From the NCBI GenBank assembly GCA_009774765.1, contig VSOK01000005.1:25060-89059 (forward strand): DNA of 64,000 nucleotides, in the 5' to 3' direction. The position numbers were made by a program, and so were the translations under genes. Positions 44,313 to 54,337 of the stretch are shown here, in pieces (positions within the stretch are counted from its first letter, which is position 1; every line of letters begins with the position of its first letter). The notes below the pieces were generated by a model, which worked only from the letters and a program-made list of their open reading frames with translations, had not been told where the DNA came from and made no database searches. Origin of the DNA: Bacteroidales bacterium (GTDB lineage Bacteria > Bacteroidota > Bacteroidia > Bacteroidales > UBA932).

Positions 44313-44319
44313 TAGAACG

Positions 44320-45306
44320 ATGAAGAAGATATTGATAATTTTTGCACTTGCTGCAGGACTTTGCGGATGTTCCGGGTGGACAGAGCCGCAGGCAAAGGAC
44401 ATACATTCTGAATTGTCCGGCCCTTCCTCCGGATACCTGCAGGATCTCAGGGCATTCAAGGAACGCGACCATAAGACAGTGATAGTCGGGATGAACGCCT
44501 GTGCAGACGTCCCTACAGGACGTTTCCAGCATCCGGCATCCATACCGGACAGTGTGGATGTCATCTACCTGCGCAACCTTAAGGACGGACTGCATCCGTC
44601 ACTTGTCTCAGAAATAGCATCCCTGCGTGCCGACAAAGCCACCAAAGTTCTTGCAGACGTAGATTTTATCTCAATTGCAGACGAATGGGACGCGCTTCAG
44701 GAAGCAAATGAAAGCAACGGCGAACCGGCAGGAACAGAAGAGGAATTCAGGACATTCCTCGAAAACGGGTTCAGGAAACAGCTTGAATGCTGCGAAAGAT
44801 ATGGGCTGGACGGCATAATGCTCTCCTATAACGGTTCGTCTTCCGTATTCTCCATTACCGGAAGGGCAGCCTTTGTAAACACCGCCCTGGACTGGCTCGG
44901 AAAGCATCAGGACAAGACCGTATATGTCAGGGGAATACTGTCAGTCCTCAGCCGGGCATCAGGCGCCTATGACATCAAGGGACTGTTCGACAGGTTCTCC
45001 GGAATGCTCTATGCCTGCGGCACGGAAGAATCCACCGGAAATGTAGAAATGGCCATAGAAAGGATTATAGACCGCGGAGAAGGGAATGTGCCGAGAGACA
45101 GGTTCGTCCTCGAAGTCACCGTTCCCACTCCTGCCGACCCGGCCCATATCGGGCTGACTCCTTCGGAAGCCGCTTCCTGGACAACTGTCGCCTACCAGTC
45201 TTTCGACAAGACGGGAATCTGCATCGAGAATGCACAGGATGACTATTTCATGGCTGAGAAAAGCTATGGAAGCATCAGGGAAGCAATCAGAATCCTGAAC
45301 CTCTGA
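44320..45306 (+). CDS. Non-catalytic GH18-like surface glycan-binding lipoprotein
   Basis: I choose the ATG at 44320, which gives a signal peptide with lipobox (LCGC); the frame upstream overlaps susD. The 328-residue protein follows the GH18 (beta/alpha)8 pattern, but at the catalytic strand the family motif DGxxxDxE is replaced: residues 164-171 read DGIMLSYN, so the two later Asp and the proton-donor Glu are lost. The active GH18 two genes downstream has DGISFDDE at the same place. It therefore probably binds N-glycan at the surface without cutting it. It starts 7 bp after susD. Confidence 0.8.
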   Translation: MKKILIIFALAAGLCGCSGWTEPQAKDIHSELSGPSSGYLQDLRAFKERDHKTVIVGMNACADVPTGRFQHPASIPDSVDVIYLRNLKDGLHPSLVSEIASLRADKATKVLADVDFISIADEWDALQEANESNGEPAGTEEEFRTFLENGFRKQLECCERYGLDGIMLSYNGSSSVFSITGRAAFVNTALDWLGKHQDKTVYVRGILSVLSRASGAYDIKGLFDRFSGMLYACGTEESTGNVEMAIERIIDRGEGNVPRDRFVLEVTVPTPADPAHIGLTPSEAASWTTVAYQSFDKTGICIENAQDDYFMAEKSYGSIREAIRILNL

Positions 45307-45326
45307 CAAGCATAAATTCAAATACT

Positions 45327-46565
45327 ATGGATTTAAGAAAATACTTTATACTCGCGGCTGTCGGGATGATTGTTTTTCCTGCCTGCGACAATAACGGACC
45401 CGAAGTTGAAAACAAGGTCTTCATCTCAGCGGATTCGTATGCTCCGGAAATGAAGATACAGACAGATGAGCATATAGGCACTATGGTATACGACCTTACG
45501 CTGGGGATGGTTTCTCCTCTTGACCGTGACGTCAGAATCTTGATTGACAAAGCACCTGAGCTGCTTGATACCTACCGCAATGCATACTATGACGCGACTG
45601 CCAGGCTGCTTCCGGAAACCAGCTGCAATTTCGGCAGGCTTGAAGCCTCGATCACTTCATCAAGCGTATCCAGCGAGGCTCTGACCCTTGAATTTACCGG
45701 CCTTGACAAACTGGACTATACCACAAATTATGTAATGCCTCTGACCATCGTCGAGTCCGATGGAGTGGAAGTGATGGAAAGCGCAAGGAGCATCTATATA
45801 GTCATAAGCGAGGCCTCCCTTATCAATACCGTCGCTGACATCAACGACAATCTGGCATGGGTGGACTGGAAGGACAAGTCCAGGCTTAAGGACATGTCCG
45901 TATTCACTTTGGAGGCACTTATATATGCCAATACCTATGCCAATGAGGAAATCTCCACAATAATGGGCATCGAAGACAACTTCCTTATACGTGCAGGAGA
46001 CAGGAACTGCAGCAAGAATATGCTGAATGTAGCTTACGGCAAAAAGATTAATGGACAAGAGCTCAACTCAAGAGGTTCCGTGAAGATAGAAAAGCCTCTG
46101 CTTGAAACAGGCAGATGGCAGCACATTGCAGTTGCATTCGACAACGGTAAAATAGATGTCTACATTGACGGAAGGCGTGCGGGAGGCTGTGAAAAAGCCA
46201 AAGTGGAAAATGGGGAGATACTCACAAGCGTTGACTTCACTACAGGGCAGTCCATAGACGGGACAAGCCGTCCGAATGAGGACGAAGGCAGACCACGTGC
46301 TTTCTGGTTCGGCTACTCTTATGATAACAAACGTGACTTCGACGGTATGATAGCAGAGGCGAGAATCTGGGAAAAGGCTCTTACTGCTGAAGAAATCAAT
46401 GCGGAAAACCACTTCTGGAAAGTCCGTCCCGACAGCGAGGGTCTTGTGGCATACTGGAAATTCAACGACAATACCGGCAACGTTATCAAGGACCATACAG
46501 AATACGGAAACAATCTTATAGGAGACCATACATTCCTGTGGGTAAATGTCCAGCTTCCACAATAA
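45327..46565 (+). CDS. DUF1735 plus LamG-like surface glycan-binding lipoprotein
   Basis: This 412-residue lipoprotein (lipobox FPAC near 17-20) has a DUF1735 domain at about 30-165 and a LamG/concanavalin-like jelly roll at about 185-400, with WQHIAVAFDNGKIDVYIDG and FDGMIAEARIWEKALTAEEI. DUF1735 occurs at the N-terminus of Bacteroides GH18 endo-glycosidases and their neighbours. It has no catalytic motif and is likely a surface glycan-binding protein. Its C-terminal LamG resembles that of the last gene in this PUL. Confidence 0.82.
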   Translation: MDLRKYFILAAVGMIVFPACDNNGPEVENKVFISADSYAPEMKIQTDEHIGTMVYDLTLGMVSPLDRDVRILIDKAPELLDTYRNAYYDATARLLPETSCNFGRLEASITSSSVSSEALTLEFTGLDKLDYTTNYVMPLTIVESDGVEVMESARSIYIVISEASLINTVADINDNLAWVDWKDKSRLKDMSVFTLEALIYANTYANEEISTIMGIEDNFLIRAGDRNCSKNMLNVAYGKKINGQELNSRGSVKIEKPLLETGRWQHIAVAFDNGKIDVYIDGRRAGGCEKAKVENGEILTSVDFTTGQSIDGTSRPNEDEGRPRAFWFGYSYDNKRDFDGMIAEARIWEKALTAEEINAENHFWKVRPDSEGLVAYWKFNDNTGNVIKDHTEYGNNLIGDHTFLWVNVQLPQ

Positions 46566-46606
46566 AACAGATTATACACAAACTCAATAAACATTAATAT
46601 AACAAG

Positions 46607-48544
46607 ATGAGAAAATCATTTAAATTTTGGATATGTCCTATCATATCCGTGTTGGTCGCCGCTTGTACGGAAACACCTGAAGATACCGTCAACACCCTGA
46701 CGGTAACTCCTGACCATGCTTTGGAATTTATGGCAAAAGACAATGAGGCTGTCCGCCTCAACGTAGAGACTGATGCCGCCAAATGGGAGTACAGTGCCTC
46801 AGAGAAGTGGATTACAATATCTGCAGGAGAAAAGAGTCTTTCTGTAAATGTCACAGACAATCCTGAGACCAAAGTCAGAGTCGGACGTCTGACCATTACA
46901 GCAGGCAATGCAGAGCCTGTAGCCATCAATGTCAGCCAGGATGCAGCTGAAGAAGTGGTACCGTTTCTCAGTGTAACCCCATCAGAACCTATTTCATTCT
47001 CAGCAGAAGCAGGTGAGGTTACAGCTCTCACTGTTGATACCAATGTGGAGGAATGGGACTATAAAGTGCCTGACTGGCTGACTGCTGAAAAGCAGGAAGG
47101 CCAATTGCTGCTGACCACTCAGGCAAATGAAGGTACGATCTCACGTGTCGGCAGGGTCGACATAAGCGCGGAAGGCGCGAAACCTGTCCGTATCAATGTG
47201 AGCCAGGAAGCTCCGGACCTTGAGAGCGTCAAGGCGTCACTTACAAATGCACAGGGCAGCCATAGCGGAGAATTGGTCATAGCCAATCTCAACACACTCG
47301 AACTGCCTCTGACTGTAAATCTTGACAAGTCTCTCAGAAACGATACACAGCTTGACATAGTCTACGACAAAGATTATGTGGCAGCCTACAACCTCATCAA
47401 CAAGACTGACTATCAGGCATATCCTGAACATCTTGTCACAATTCCGTCGGAAGGTACGGTGACTATGTCCGCCGGTGAAAACAGCAAAGAATTTACAGTG
47501 GAAATCAATCCAGATGACATCAACAGCCTCCACAATGGTGTCACTTATCTCATTCCGGTCATTGTCAAACCCAAAGCAGGTACCGGTGTGACGGCCCCTA
47601 TGGCAGAGGCAAGGGTAAACTACACCATTTCACACAAATGCAAGAAAGACGTGAAGAATGTCGTCTATATAGACACAAAGGATACCAACCCGCTCAACTT
47701 TCTCGAACTGAGGCTTGAAGACGGCAGTATGATGGTGGATGCGGTTGTACTCTTCGCAGCAAACATAAACTGGGACGGCAGGAATCAGGAAGTCATACTT
47801 AACAACAACGGCTGCACCCAGGGACTTCTCGACCAGACCGAGACATATATCCAGCCGCTCAGAAAGGCAGGCATAAAGGTATTGCTCGGACTGCTCGGCA
47901 ACCATGACGGAGCCGGAATAGCCAATCTCTCCGAATACGGAGCAATCGAATACTCAAAGACACTTGCAAATGCAGTAAAGAAATACAAGTTGGACGGAAT
48001 CTCTTTTGATGACGAATATTCAAACTATGGACAACTTTCCGGAGAGTGGTTTGAATCTGCTTCAGCGGAAAATGCCAGCAGGCTGCTCTATTATACAAAA
48101 GAATCAATGAAAGAAATTGTTCCGTGGGATACCTACACAATGGTCTACTATTACGGAAACATCAATTCATCTCTTCCGCGTTTCAACGGAGTCGCTCCAG
48201 GCAACTATGTGGATATAGCAGTTGCCGACTATCCTATAAAAAAAGCAGCCCCTATGTCAGGAATGACGAAAAAGCAGTGTTCCGGAGGTTCAGTAGAAAT
48301 GAATCTAGGAAGCGGCAGCTCTCCAAGTGATGCAATAAACATCAAAAATAGCGGTTATGGCTGGATGATGTGGTTCAGCTACAACCCTGTCAAAAAGCCG
48401 GATAATGTAGCTGCTCTTCAGACGGCTGCCAAAGGGTTGTATGACGGTATGAAGCTTATGACTCCTCAATATGTCTACAAAAAGGCAACTATGGGAACTC
48501 ACAACAACGATTTCGACCCTAACCCTTATCCTTTTGCCTGGTAA
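46607..48544 (+). CDS. GH18 endo-beta-N-acetylglucosaminidase with two BACON domains and DUF1735
   Basis: This 645-residue lipoprotein (lipobox VAAC near 17-20) has BACON domains at about 30-112 and 118-200, a DUF1735 domain at about 205-340, and a GH18 domain from about 350. The active-site motif is intact: DGISFDDE at 463-470 with Glu470 as the proton donor. Relatives in Bacteroides hydrolyse the chitobiose core of N-glycans, so it probably releases high-mannose glycans at the cell surface for SusCD import. The glycan class is inferred from the PUL layout. Confidence 0.88.
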   Translation: MRKSFKFWICPIISVLVAACTETPEDTVNTLTVTPDHALEFMAKDNEAVRLNVETDAAKWEYSASEKWITISAGEKSLSVNVTDNPETKVRVGRLTITAGNAEPVAINVSQDAAEEVVPFLSVTPSEPISFSAEAGEVTALTVDTNVEEWDYKVPDWLTAEKQEGQLLLTTQANEGTISRVGRVDISAEGAKPVRINVSQEAPDLESVKASLTNAQGSHSGELVIANLNTLELPLTVNLDKSLRNDTQLDIVYDKDYVAAYNLINKTDYQAYPEHLVTIPSEGTVTMSAGENSKEFTVEINPDDINSLHNGVTYLIPVIVKPKAGTGVTAPMAEARVNYTISHKCKKDVKNVVYIDTKDTNPLNFLELRLEDGSMMVDAVVLFAANINWDGRNQEVILNNNGCTQGLLDQTETYIQPLRKAGIKVLLGLLGNHDGAGIANLSEYGAIEYSKTLANAVKKYKLDGISFDDEYSNYGQLSGEWFESASAENASRLLYYTKESMKEIVPWDTYTMVYYYGNINSSLPRFNGVAPGNYVDIAVADYPIKKAAPMSGMTKKQCSGGSVEMNLGSGSSPSDAINIKNSGYGWMMWFSYNPVKKPDNVAALQTAAKGLYDGMKLMTPQYVYKKATMGTHNNDFDPNPYPFAW

Positions 48545-48569
48545 TAATAATCACATAAATATCTGAAAC

Positions 48570-50498
48570 ATGAAAAAGACAATTTTAATGCTTGCAGGCC
48601 TTCTCGCACTGACAACCGGTTGCGATGAGAAGAACATAGAACCGGAGCAGCCTGCCGCCGACGAAATTTCAGTATCGCCTGAAAACGCCGGCCTTAAGAA
48701 CATCGGCGGTTCAGTGGATGTAATAGTTACAAGCTCAGGAGAATGGTCACTTGAACCAGAGGAGGAATACTCTTGGGTGGAACCGTCAGCAATAAGCGGA
48801 AAAGACGGTGACAAGGTGGTCTTCTCAGTAAAACCAAACGACACATTTGAGATACGTGAAGCAGTATATACTTTCACTTCAGGCAAAGCCGAAACAGAGT
48901 TCAAGATAACAGTCGAAAAGGCGGATCCTCTTGTCGGAGAGATTTCCATCTATCCTTCGGAGCCGATTGAAGTCAGCGCAGACGGAGGAAACCCTTCCGT
49001 TACCGTGACAAGCCTCGTCAACGATGAAGGGGCGTCCTGGACACTCACACCGGATGATGAATACAGCTGGGTGACTCCATCCACCCTGGAAGGTGAAGAC
49101 GGTGATGCAGTCACATTCAATGTGGAACCCAACAATGAGGAGGAAGACCTGACAGCAACATTTACCTTCAGTACAGACGGAGACGCCTCATGCACATGCA
49201 CCATCATCAGCAAGGCCAAGACGTGGACTCTCGAACTTGCATCCGAAGCAGAATTTGAATATGACAACAAAGGAGGAGACCTTACTGTTTCCGTCAATTC
49301 CAACATCCCTGCCGCAGACCTTACCGTGACCATTCCTGACGACGCCAAATCGTGGATAGAATACACTACATCAAACCAGGGTGACAATTCAGTGGATTTC
49401 TACTTCAATGTGAAAGAGAATACGACATTTGAAAACCGTCAGAGTACAATTACTGTCAGCGGTGCAAGAGTAGAACCTGTGACCGTTGCCGTAAGACAGA
49501 AACAGACAGACATTCTCTCTGTAGAGACAAAAGAGATCATCCTCGGTCTGGAAGGAGGTAATTTCGAAATCCCGGTTACGGCCAATGTGGAATATGATGT
49601 TGATTTAAGTGATGCAAGCGGTGTCACAAGCAGAGGCAAAGAAGGCAATGTCGAGAGATTCAGCGTGACAGGCGTCAGCGACAAGACTGTATACAACATT
49701 GTTTTCAGACCTGTTTCCTCATCAGTGCCTGCCGTAACAGTTCCTGTTACCTTGAAAAAATCCGCCCTTATCAACTATGTCGCGAATATGAAGAAGCATT
49801 ATGCATATCCTAAGTGGGAAAATGCGGCTCCAGTCAACAACCTGAGCCAGTTCACCATCGAAATGCTTATAAATATCCGTGAATGGAAGTCCGGCAATGA
49901 AATTTCCACTCTCCTTGGAATAGAGAACGATTTCCTTCTCCGTATGGGAGACGGCAACAGCACATCCCATAATACAATCCAGCTTGCATATAACGGGGGC
50001 TCAAAAACAGGAAGCTATTGGACATTAAGTACTCTGCCTGGTAATTTCGGACATTTTCAGAAGTGGATTCCCATTGCATTGACATTTGACCGCGGTTCTG
50101 TAACCCTATATATGGGAAATAACTATGCCAATTGCGGAACTGTCACTATTCCAAAGACTGAAGTCAACTTCGGAGTGCCGCATATAGCGGAAGGCATGGA
50201 AAACCGATTTCCGAATATGGGCAAATATTGTTTCTGGATAGGACGTTCCTACGACAACAACCGCGATTTCCGAGGATGGATGTCCGAAGTCCGGATATGG
50301 AACAAGGTACTCACTACCAGCGACTTCAACGCAGAGAACCACATATATTATGTAGACCCTGCTTCAGAAGGTCTGGTAGCATACTGGAGATTCAACGAGG
50401 ACGATATGGGCAAGAACACAGTGAAAGACTGGTCAGCTTCCGGCAATGACCTCACTGTCAATTCTCCTATAGAATACGAACCTGTATCTCTTCCATAA
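48570..50498 (+). CDS. BACON-repeat plus LamG surface lipoprotein
   Basis: This 642-residue lipoprotein (lipobox TTGC near 15-18) has about four BACON-like beta domains (roughly 28-112, 118-212, 215-310, 312-390), two of which share the strand EDGDAVTFNVEPN or its near copy, and a C-terminal LamG domain (about 405-640) with MLINIREWKSGNEISTLLGIEN and VRIWNKVLTTSDFNAENH. It has no catalytic motif. BACON domains are proposed to bind mucin or carbohydrate. The repeat modules look like recent internal duplications. It closes the PUL before a terminator. Confidence 0.82.
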   Translation: MKKTILMLAGLLALTTGCDEKNIEPEQPAADEISVSPENAGLKNIGGSVDVIVTSSGEWSLEPEEEYSWVEPSAISGKDGDKVVFSVKPNDTFEIREAVYTFTSGKAETEFKITVEKADPLVGEISIYPSEPIEVSADGGNPSVTVTSLVNDEGASWTLTPDDEYSWVTPSTLEGEDGDAVTFNVEPNNEEEDLTATFTFSTDGDASCTCTIISKAKTWTLELASEAEFEYDNKGGDLTVSVNSNIPAADLTVTIPDDAKSWIEYTTSNQGDNSVDFYFNVKENTTFENRQSTITVSGARVEPVTVAVRQKQTDILSVETKEIILGLEGGNFEIPVTANVEYDVDLSDASGVTSRGKEGNVERFSVTGVSDKTVYNIVFRPVSSSVPAVTVPVTLKKSALINYVANMKKHYAYPKWENAAPVNNLSQFTIEMLINIREWKSGNEISTLLGIENDFLLRMGDGNSTSHNTIQLAYNGGSKTGSYWTLSTLPGNFGHFQKWIPIALTFDRGSVTLYMGNNYANCGTVTIPKTEVNFGVPHIAEGMENRFPNMGKYCFWIGRSYDNNRDFRGWMSEVRIWNKVLTTSDFNAENHIYYVDPASEGLVAYWRFNEDDMGKNTVKDWSASGNDLTVNSPIEYEPVSLP

Positions 50499-50542
50499 TC
50501 CGCAGTATATGGAAATGTGACACAGAATCGCCTAAAGGCAAT

Positions 50543-50591
50543 ATGCGTCTTTTTAAGAGGGTGAAAAACGGTCCCTCTTAAAAAGACGCAT
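50543..50591. terminator. Bidirectional terminator between the two PULs
   Basis: A perfect 19-bp inverted repeat (ATGCGTCTTTTTAAGAGGG at 50543-50561 with its complement at 50573-50591) has an 11-nt loop and T/A tracts inside the stem. It lies 45 bp after the BACON-LamG stop and 36 bp before the end of the convergent GH36 gene, so it can stop both transcripts. Confidence 0.8.
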
Positions 50592-50626
50592 TATTATAAA
50601 CACCTGTCAATCAATCAGGCCTGTCC

Positions 50627-52822
50627 TTACAACGCTTCAAGATAAAGTACCCGGCTCGCCCAGTCGTTCTGCCTGTGATAGTCCACTTTATGTGTATATG
50701 GAATCTCCAGTCCGTTCTCCATCAGAAAGCGTCCGCTGAACACGGCCCCTTCGAAAGGAAGCGGTTCACTGTCTATCCTGTTGAGTTCCACAACCTTGTA
50801 GTTCCTGTCCGGATCAAGTCCGGCCATAGTGACACGCGGAAGATGCTGGTTGCAGAAATGCTCAAGTTTCCACCAATAGAACACCGCCTCATCCTTTTCC
50901 GGAGTACAATACATCAGGGAAGCCACTCCGAGATTGTCATACGGCGACACAAGCCTGTAGATGTCACCGAACTGCACCACCGGTCTGATCTGCTTATACT
51001 GTGCAATGGCATTCCTGCACAGGGTGATTTCCTCCTGTGTCATATTCTTAGGCTGTATCTCCATCCCAAGCCTTCCGCTCATAGCCACATCTATCCTGTA
51101 TTTCAGAGGTATAGTCCTTGATGTCTGATGATTCGGAGCCGCGCTTATATGCGAGCCCATCGTGATGGCAGGGAAGAAATATGAAGTTCCCCACTGCATA
51201 TACACCCTCTGGAGGGCATCGGTATTGTCACTCACCCAGAACTCATCGAACCATGGAAGCACGCCATAATTGGCACGTCCTCCCCCGCTTGCGCAGGCCT
51301 GGATGACAAGGTCCGGATATTTGGCCCTTATACGGTCACATACCTTCGCGAAGCCGCGGTGATATTCTATATAAAGATGGCTCTGATTGTCGGAGGCAAG
51401 ATATTGTGAACCGTGGTTTGCGATATTCATATTGGCATCCCACTTTATATAATCTATTTCAGGATTTGCGGTCATTATGTCATCCACGACGGAAAATATG
51501 AAATCCTGCACTTCAGGATTGGAAAGGTCCAGCACCAGCTGAGTGCCTCCCCGTCCTGTCACAGGTTCCCTTTTCGGAGCCTTGATGACCCAGTCCGGAT
51601 GTTTTTCATAAAGTTCACTTACCGTATTTGTCATCTCCGGCTCGATCCATATTCCGAATCTTATGCCGTGGTCTTCAGCCATCTTCACAAGGGCCGACAC
51701 TCCTCCGGGAAGCTTGTTCCTGTCTACTCCCCAGTCCCCCAAGGCGCAATTGTCCGTAAGACGCGGATATTTCACTCCGAACCATCCGTCGTCCATAACG
51801 AAAAGTTCTCCGCCCATAGATGCTATATCGCCCATCATCTGGTCCATACCGGCTTCATTGATATCAAAGTACACTCCTTCCCAGCTGTTCAGGAGAATCT
51901 TGCGAGGAACATCCCCGTGGGCTATCCTATGGTTTCTGCCCCACCTGTGGAAATTACGGCTGACACCGCTCATTCCTTCATCGGAGTATGTCAGGGCCAG
52001 TTCCGGGGTTTTGAAAACTTCTTTGGAAGCAAGCCTGTATGAAGAGTTGTCCGGATTTATCCCGGCAAAGAACCTGTGGTATTCCGAATCATCCGTATCC
52101 ACCTTCAGCTCATAATTGCCGCTATAGCACAAGGCGGCTCCGATTACCCTTCCGCTGTTCTCCATAGGCTTTCCGTCAAGAGAGAACATGACTTCAGAGT
52201 GCGCGGTATGCGAATTGCGGACCCCGTCCTTATTCTTTATGACCTTCATGCCGGGCATAAGAGGTTCCTGTGCAAGTTTCGCCTCATTGGCCCAGGATCC
52301 GTAAAGATGGCTTATCCACACATCACCGCGACGTAAAGGCAGGAAGCCTGAATAGAATTCAGTCAGAACGACAGGCTTCTTTTCCCTGTTTTCAATCTCC
52401 GACCAGGTCTCTATCACCTCGGAATCCGGATATGTCCTGTAGCATACATTCACATAAAACGGATATACCTTGTCTTTCAGGCATATCTTGGCAAGCTTAC
52501 CTCCATCCTTGTCAGAGATTTCCACATTGTCCACAATCAGGTCCGTGGACATATTGCCGTCGGAATGTGTGACGGCAAGGGCAGTCTCGGAAGCTCCGGA
52601 CATACCGTAGGCAGGATAGGCTTCAGCATTGAATGCACCTGCAGCCTTCAGATTCCGGACGTCGTCCTCCGAGAGCCTGTCCCCATAATAAAGCATCATC
52701 AGTTTCTGTCCTTCGGAGGCGTCAAGCACCAGCGAAGTGCGGGAAGTGGATATATGCACCTGCCCGTAGGCCGCCGCACCGAAGCACACGGCCAGCATTG
52801 AAAATAAAATCCTATGTTTCAT
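50627..52822 (-). CDS. GH36 alpha-galactosidase, periplasmic
   Basis: This 731-residue protein has a signal peptide (ending near AYGQ) and no lipobox. After an N-terminal beta-supersandwich, the catalytic barrel has the nucleophile in IKWDANMN (Asp462) and the acid/base in VSDNTDAL (Asp532), with CASGGGRANYG between them. Such enzymes remove alpha-1,6-galactose from galactomannan or raffinose-type sugars. It is the last gene of the mannan PUL, 60 bp after the sugar symporter, and fits removal of side chains in the periplasm. Confidence 0.93.
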   Translation of the reverse strand: MKHRILFSMLAVCFGAAAYGQVHISTSRTSLVLDASEGQKLMMLYYGDRLSEDDVRNLKAAGAFNAEAYPAYGMSGASETALAVTHSDGNMSTDLIVDNVEISDKDGGKLAKICLKDKVYPFYVNVCYRTYPDSEVIETWSEIENREKKPVVLTEFYSGFLPLRRGDVWISHLYGSWANEAKLAQEPLMPGMKVIKNKDGVRNSHTAHSEVMFSLDGKPMENSGRVIGAALCYSGNYELKVDTDDSEYHRFFAGINPDNSSYRLASKEVFKTPELALTYSDEGMSGVSRNFHRWGRNHRIAHGDVPRKILLNSWEGVYFDINEAGMDQMMGDIASMGGELFVMDDGWFGVKYPRLTDNCALGDWGVDRNKLPGGVSALVKMAEDHGIRFGIWIEPEMTNTVSELYEKHPDWVIKAPKREPVTGRGGTQLVLDLSNPEVQDFIFSVVDDIMTANPEIDYIKWDANMNIANHGSQYLASDNQSHLYIEYHRGFAKVCDRIRAKYPDLVIQACASGGGRANYGVLPWFDEFWVSDNTDALQRVYMQWGTSYFFPAITMGSHISAAPNHQTSRTIPLKYRIDVAMSGRLGMEIQPKNMTQEEITLCRNAIAQYKQIRPVVQFGDIYRLVSPYDNLGVASLMYCTPEKDEAVFYWWKLEHFCNQHLPRVTMAGLDPDRNYKVVELNRIDSEPLPFEGAVFSGRFLMENGLEIPYTHKVDYHRQNDWASRVLYLEAL

Positions 52823-52882
52823 AATTCATATAACGACCGGTCAACGCCGGTCCTGTAAACAGTTGTTTTTTGTCTGAAATTT

Positions 52883-54310
52883 TCAAGAATCCATACTTCT
52901 GCGCCACTGGAGTTCATTCTGAATATCCTTCATCCTTCCGGATGTCAGAGGATAGAAGAAAAGGAACAGCATGGATACGGCAGCCACGGCAGCAGGGACA
53001 AAGCTCATAAGGGCCTTTACCCATAGCAATGCGGATTCAGTCTGCACCGCATCAGCGACAGTACTGTAGCCCACGGCTGCAAGGATAGCCGTCACGGCAG
53101 AACCTCCGATAGCTCCGCCGAATTTCTGCGCCATAGATGAAGAAGAGAATATAAGACCTGTGGAAACTGTCTTGAATTTCAGTTCGGCATAATCGGCAAT
53201 ATCGGCATACATACTCCACACAAGAGGAGAGACGATACCGGTAATGACCGAAATGAGCACCTGAAGAAGCATCATAACCCAATACCCTCCTGACGTGCAA
53301 GGCACGAAGAAGAACAATACGCTGAACACCATCAGCAGCACAAGAGAGCCCATAAAAGTGGTCTTCTTGCCTATTCTGCGCGTAATTGACGGAGTCATTG
53401 CCACTCCGGCCATATTGGCGATCTCCCCTACAGCGAAGAATATTCCCGCATAGAACAGGAATTCCGCCGAAAAGATGCTGAGATGTGCACCGTTCCCGAT
53501 TACACTGGCGAAGAAGAAAGGTCCTGCGGTATAACGCACCGCATTGAAGAAGTTGAAGAACAGGACTCCGCCGAGAAGTATCCACCAGGGAGCATTCCTG
53601 AAAAGGGAGCCGAGGTCAGAAAGGACGGATGTCTTCTTAGGCATAATCTTGACCCTCTCGCGCGTCATCAGGAAAGTCAGGAAAAACAATACGGCACAGC
53701 AGGCGGCTATTACCATCATAGAATACTGCCATGAAGACGGGTCGTTGACACCGGCATCTATACCGCGCATATTGTTGAAGAACTTGCAGAGAGGCTCCCA
53801 TCCGGCAAGGACCATAAAACTTCCGCCGTATGCAAAGAACATCCTGAAAGAAGAGAATACCGTCTTCTCGTCAGAATCGTCCGTAACGACTCCGAGCATA
53901 GCTCCATACGGTACATTGATGGCGGTATATACAGTCATCATAAGTATGTATGTAACATACGCCCAGATGCGTTTGCTTTCATACGACCATCCTTCCGGAG
54001 TGGTGAAGAGAAGCACTCCCACTACGGCAAACGGTATGGCTATCCAGAGAAGATAAGGCCTGTAACGTCCCCACCTGGTGGAAGTACGGTCAGCGATTAT
54101 TCCCATCATCGGGTCGGAAACAGCATCCCAAATGCGTGTAACCAGCATCAGGAAAGTCGCGTCCACAAGGGACAGCCCGAAAATCGTAGAATAGAAAAAA
54201 GGAAGATAGGCAGTAAAAACCTTCCAGAACATAGAAGAGGACATATCCCCGAGACCGTAGCCAACCTTTTCTGACAAAGTCGCCTTGGCCTGCACATTGT
54301 TTGAAGTCAT
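52883..54310 (-). CDS. GPH-family sugar:cation symporter (MFS)
   Basis: This 475-residue inner-membrane protein has about 12 helices and the glycoside-pentoside-hexuronide family start VGYGLGDMSSSMFWK, plus RIWDAVSDPMMGIIADRTSTRWGRYRPYLLW. In Bacteroides mannan PULs a protein of this type imports mannobiose. The gene lies between GH130 and GH36, consistent with that role. The 126-bp gap upstream contains a perfect 14-bp inverted repeat. Confidence 0.92.
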   Translation of the reverse strand: MTSNNVQAKATLSEKVGYGLGDMSSSMFWKVFTAYLPFFYSTIFGLSLVDATFLMLVTRIWDAVSDPMMGIIADRTSTRWGRYRPYLLWIAIPFAVVGVLLFTTPEGWSYESKRIWAYVTYILMMTVYTAINVPYGAMLGVVTDDSDEKTVFSSFRMFFAYGGSFMVLAGWEPLCKFFNNMRGIDAGVNDPSSWQYSMMVIAACCAVLFFLTFLMTRERVKIMPKKTSVLSDLGSLFRNAPWWILLGGVLFFNFFNAVRYTAGPFFFASVIGNGAHLSIFSAEFLFYAGIFFAVGEIANMAGVAMTPSITRRIGKKTTFMGSLVLLMVFSVLFFFVPCTSGGYWVMMLLQVLISVITGIVSPLVWSMYADIADYAELKFKTVSTGLIFSSSSMAQKFGGAIGGSAVTAILAAVGYSTVADAVQTESALLWVKALMSFVPAAVAAVSMLFLFFYPLTSGRMKDIQNELQWRRSMDS

Positions 54311-54337
54311 CTGTTATCAGTTTAGTGTTATAAATCG

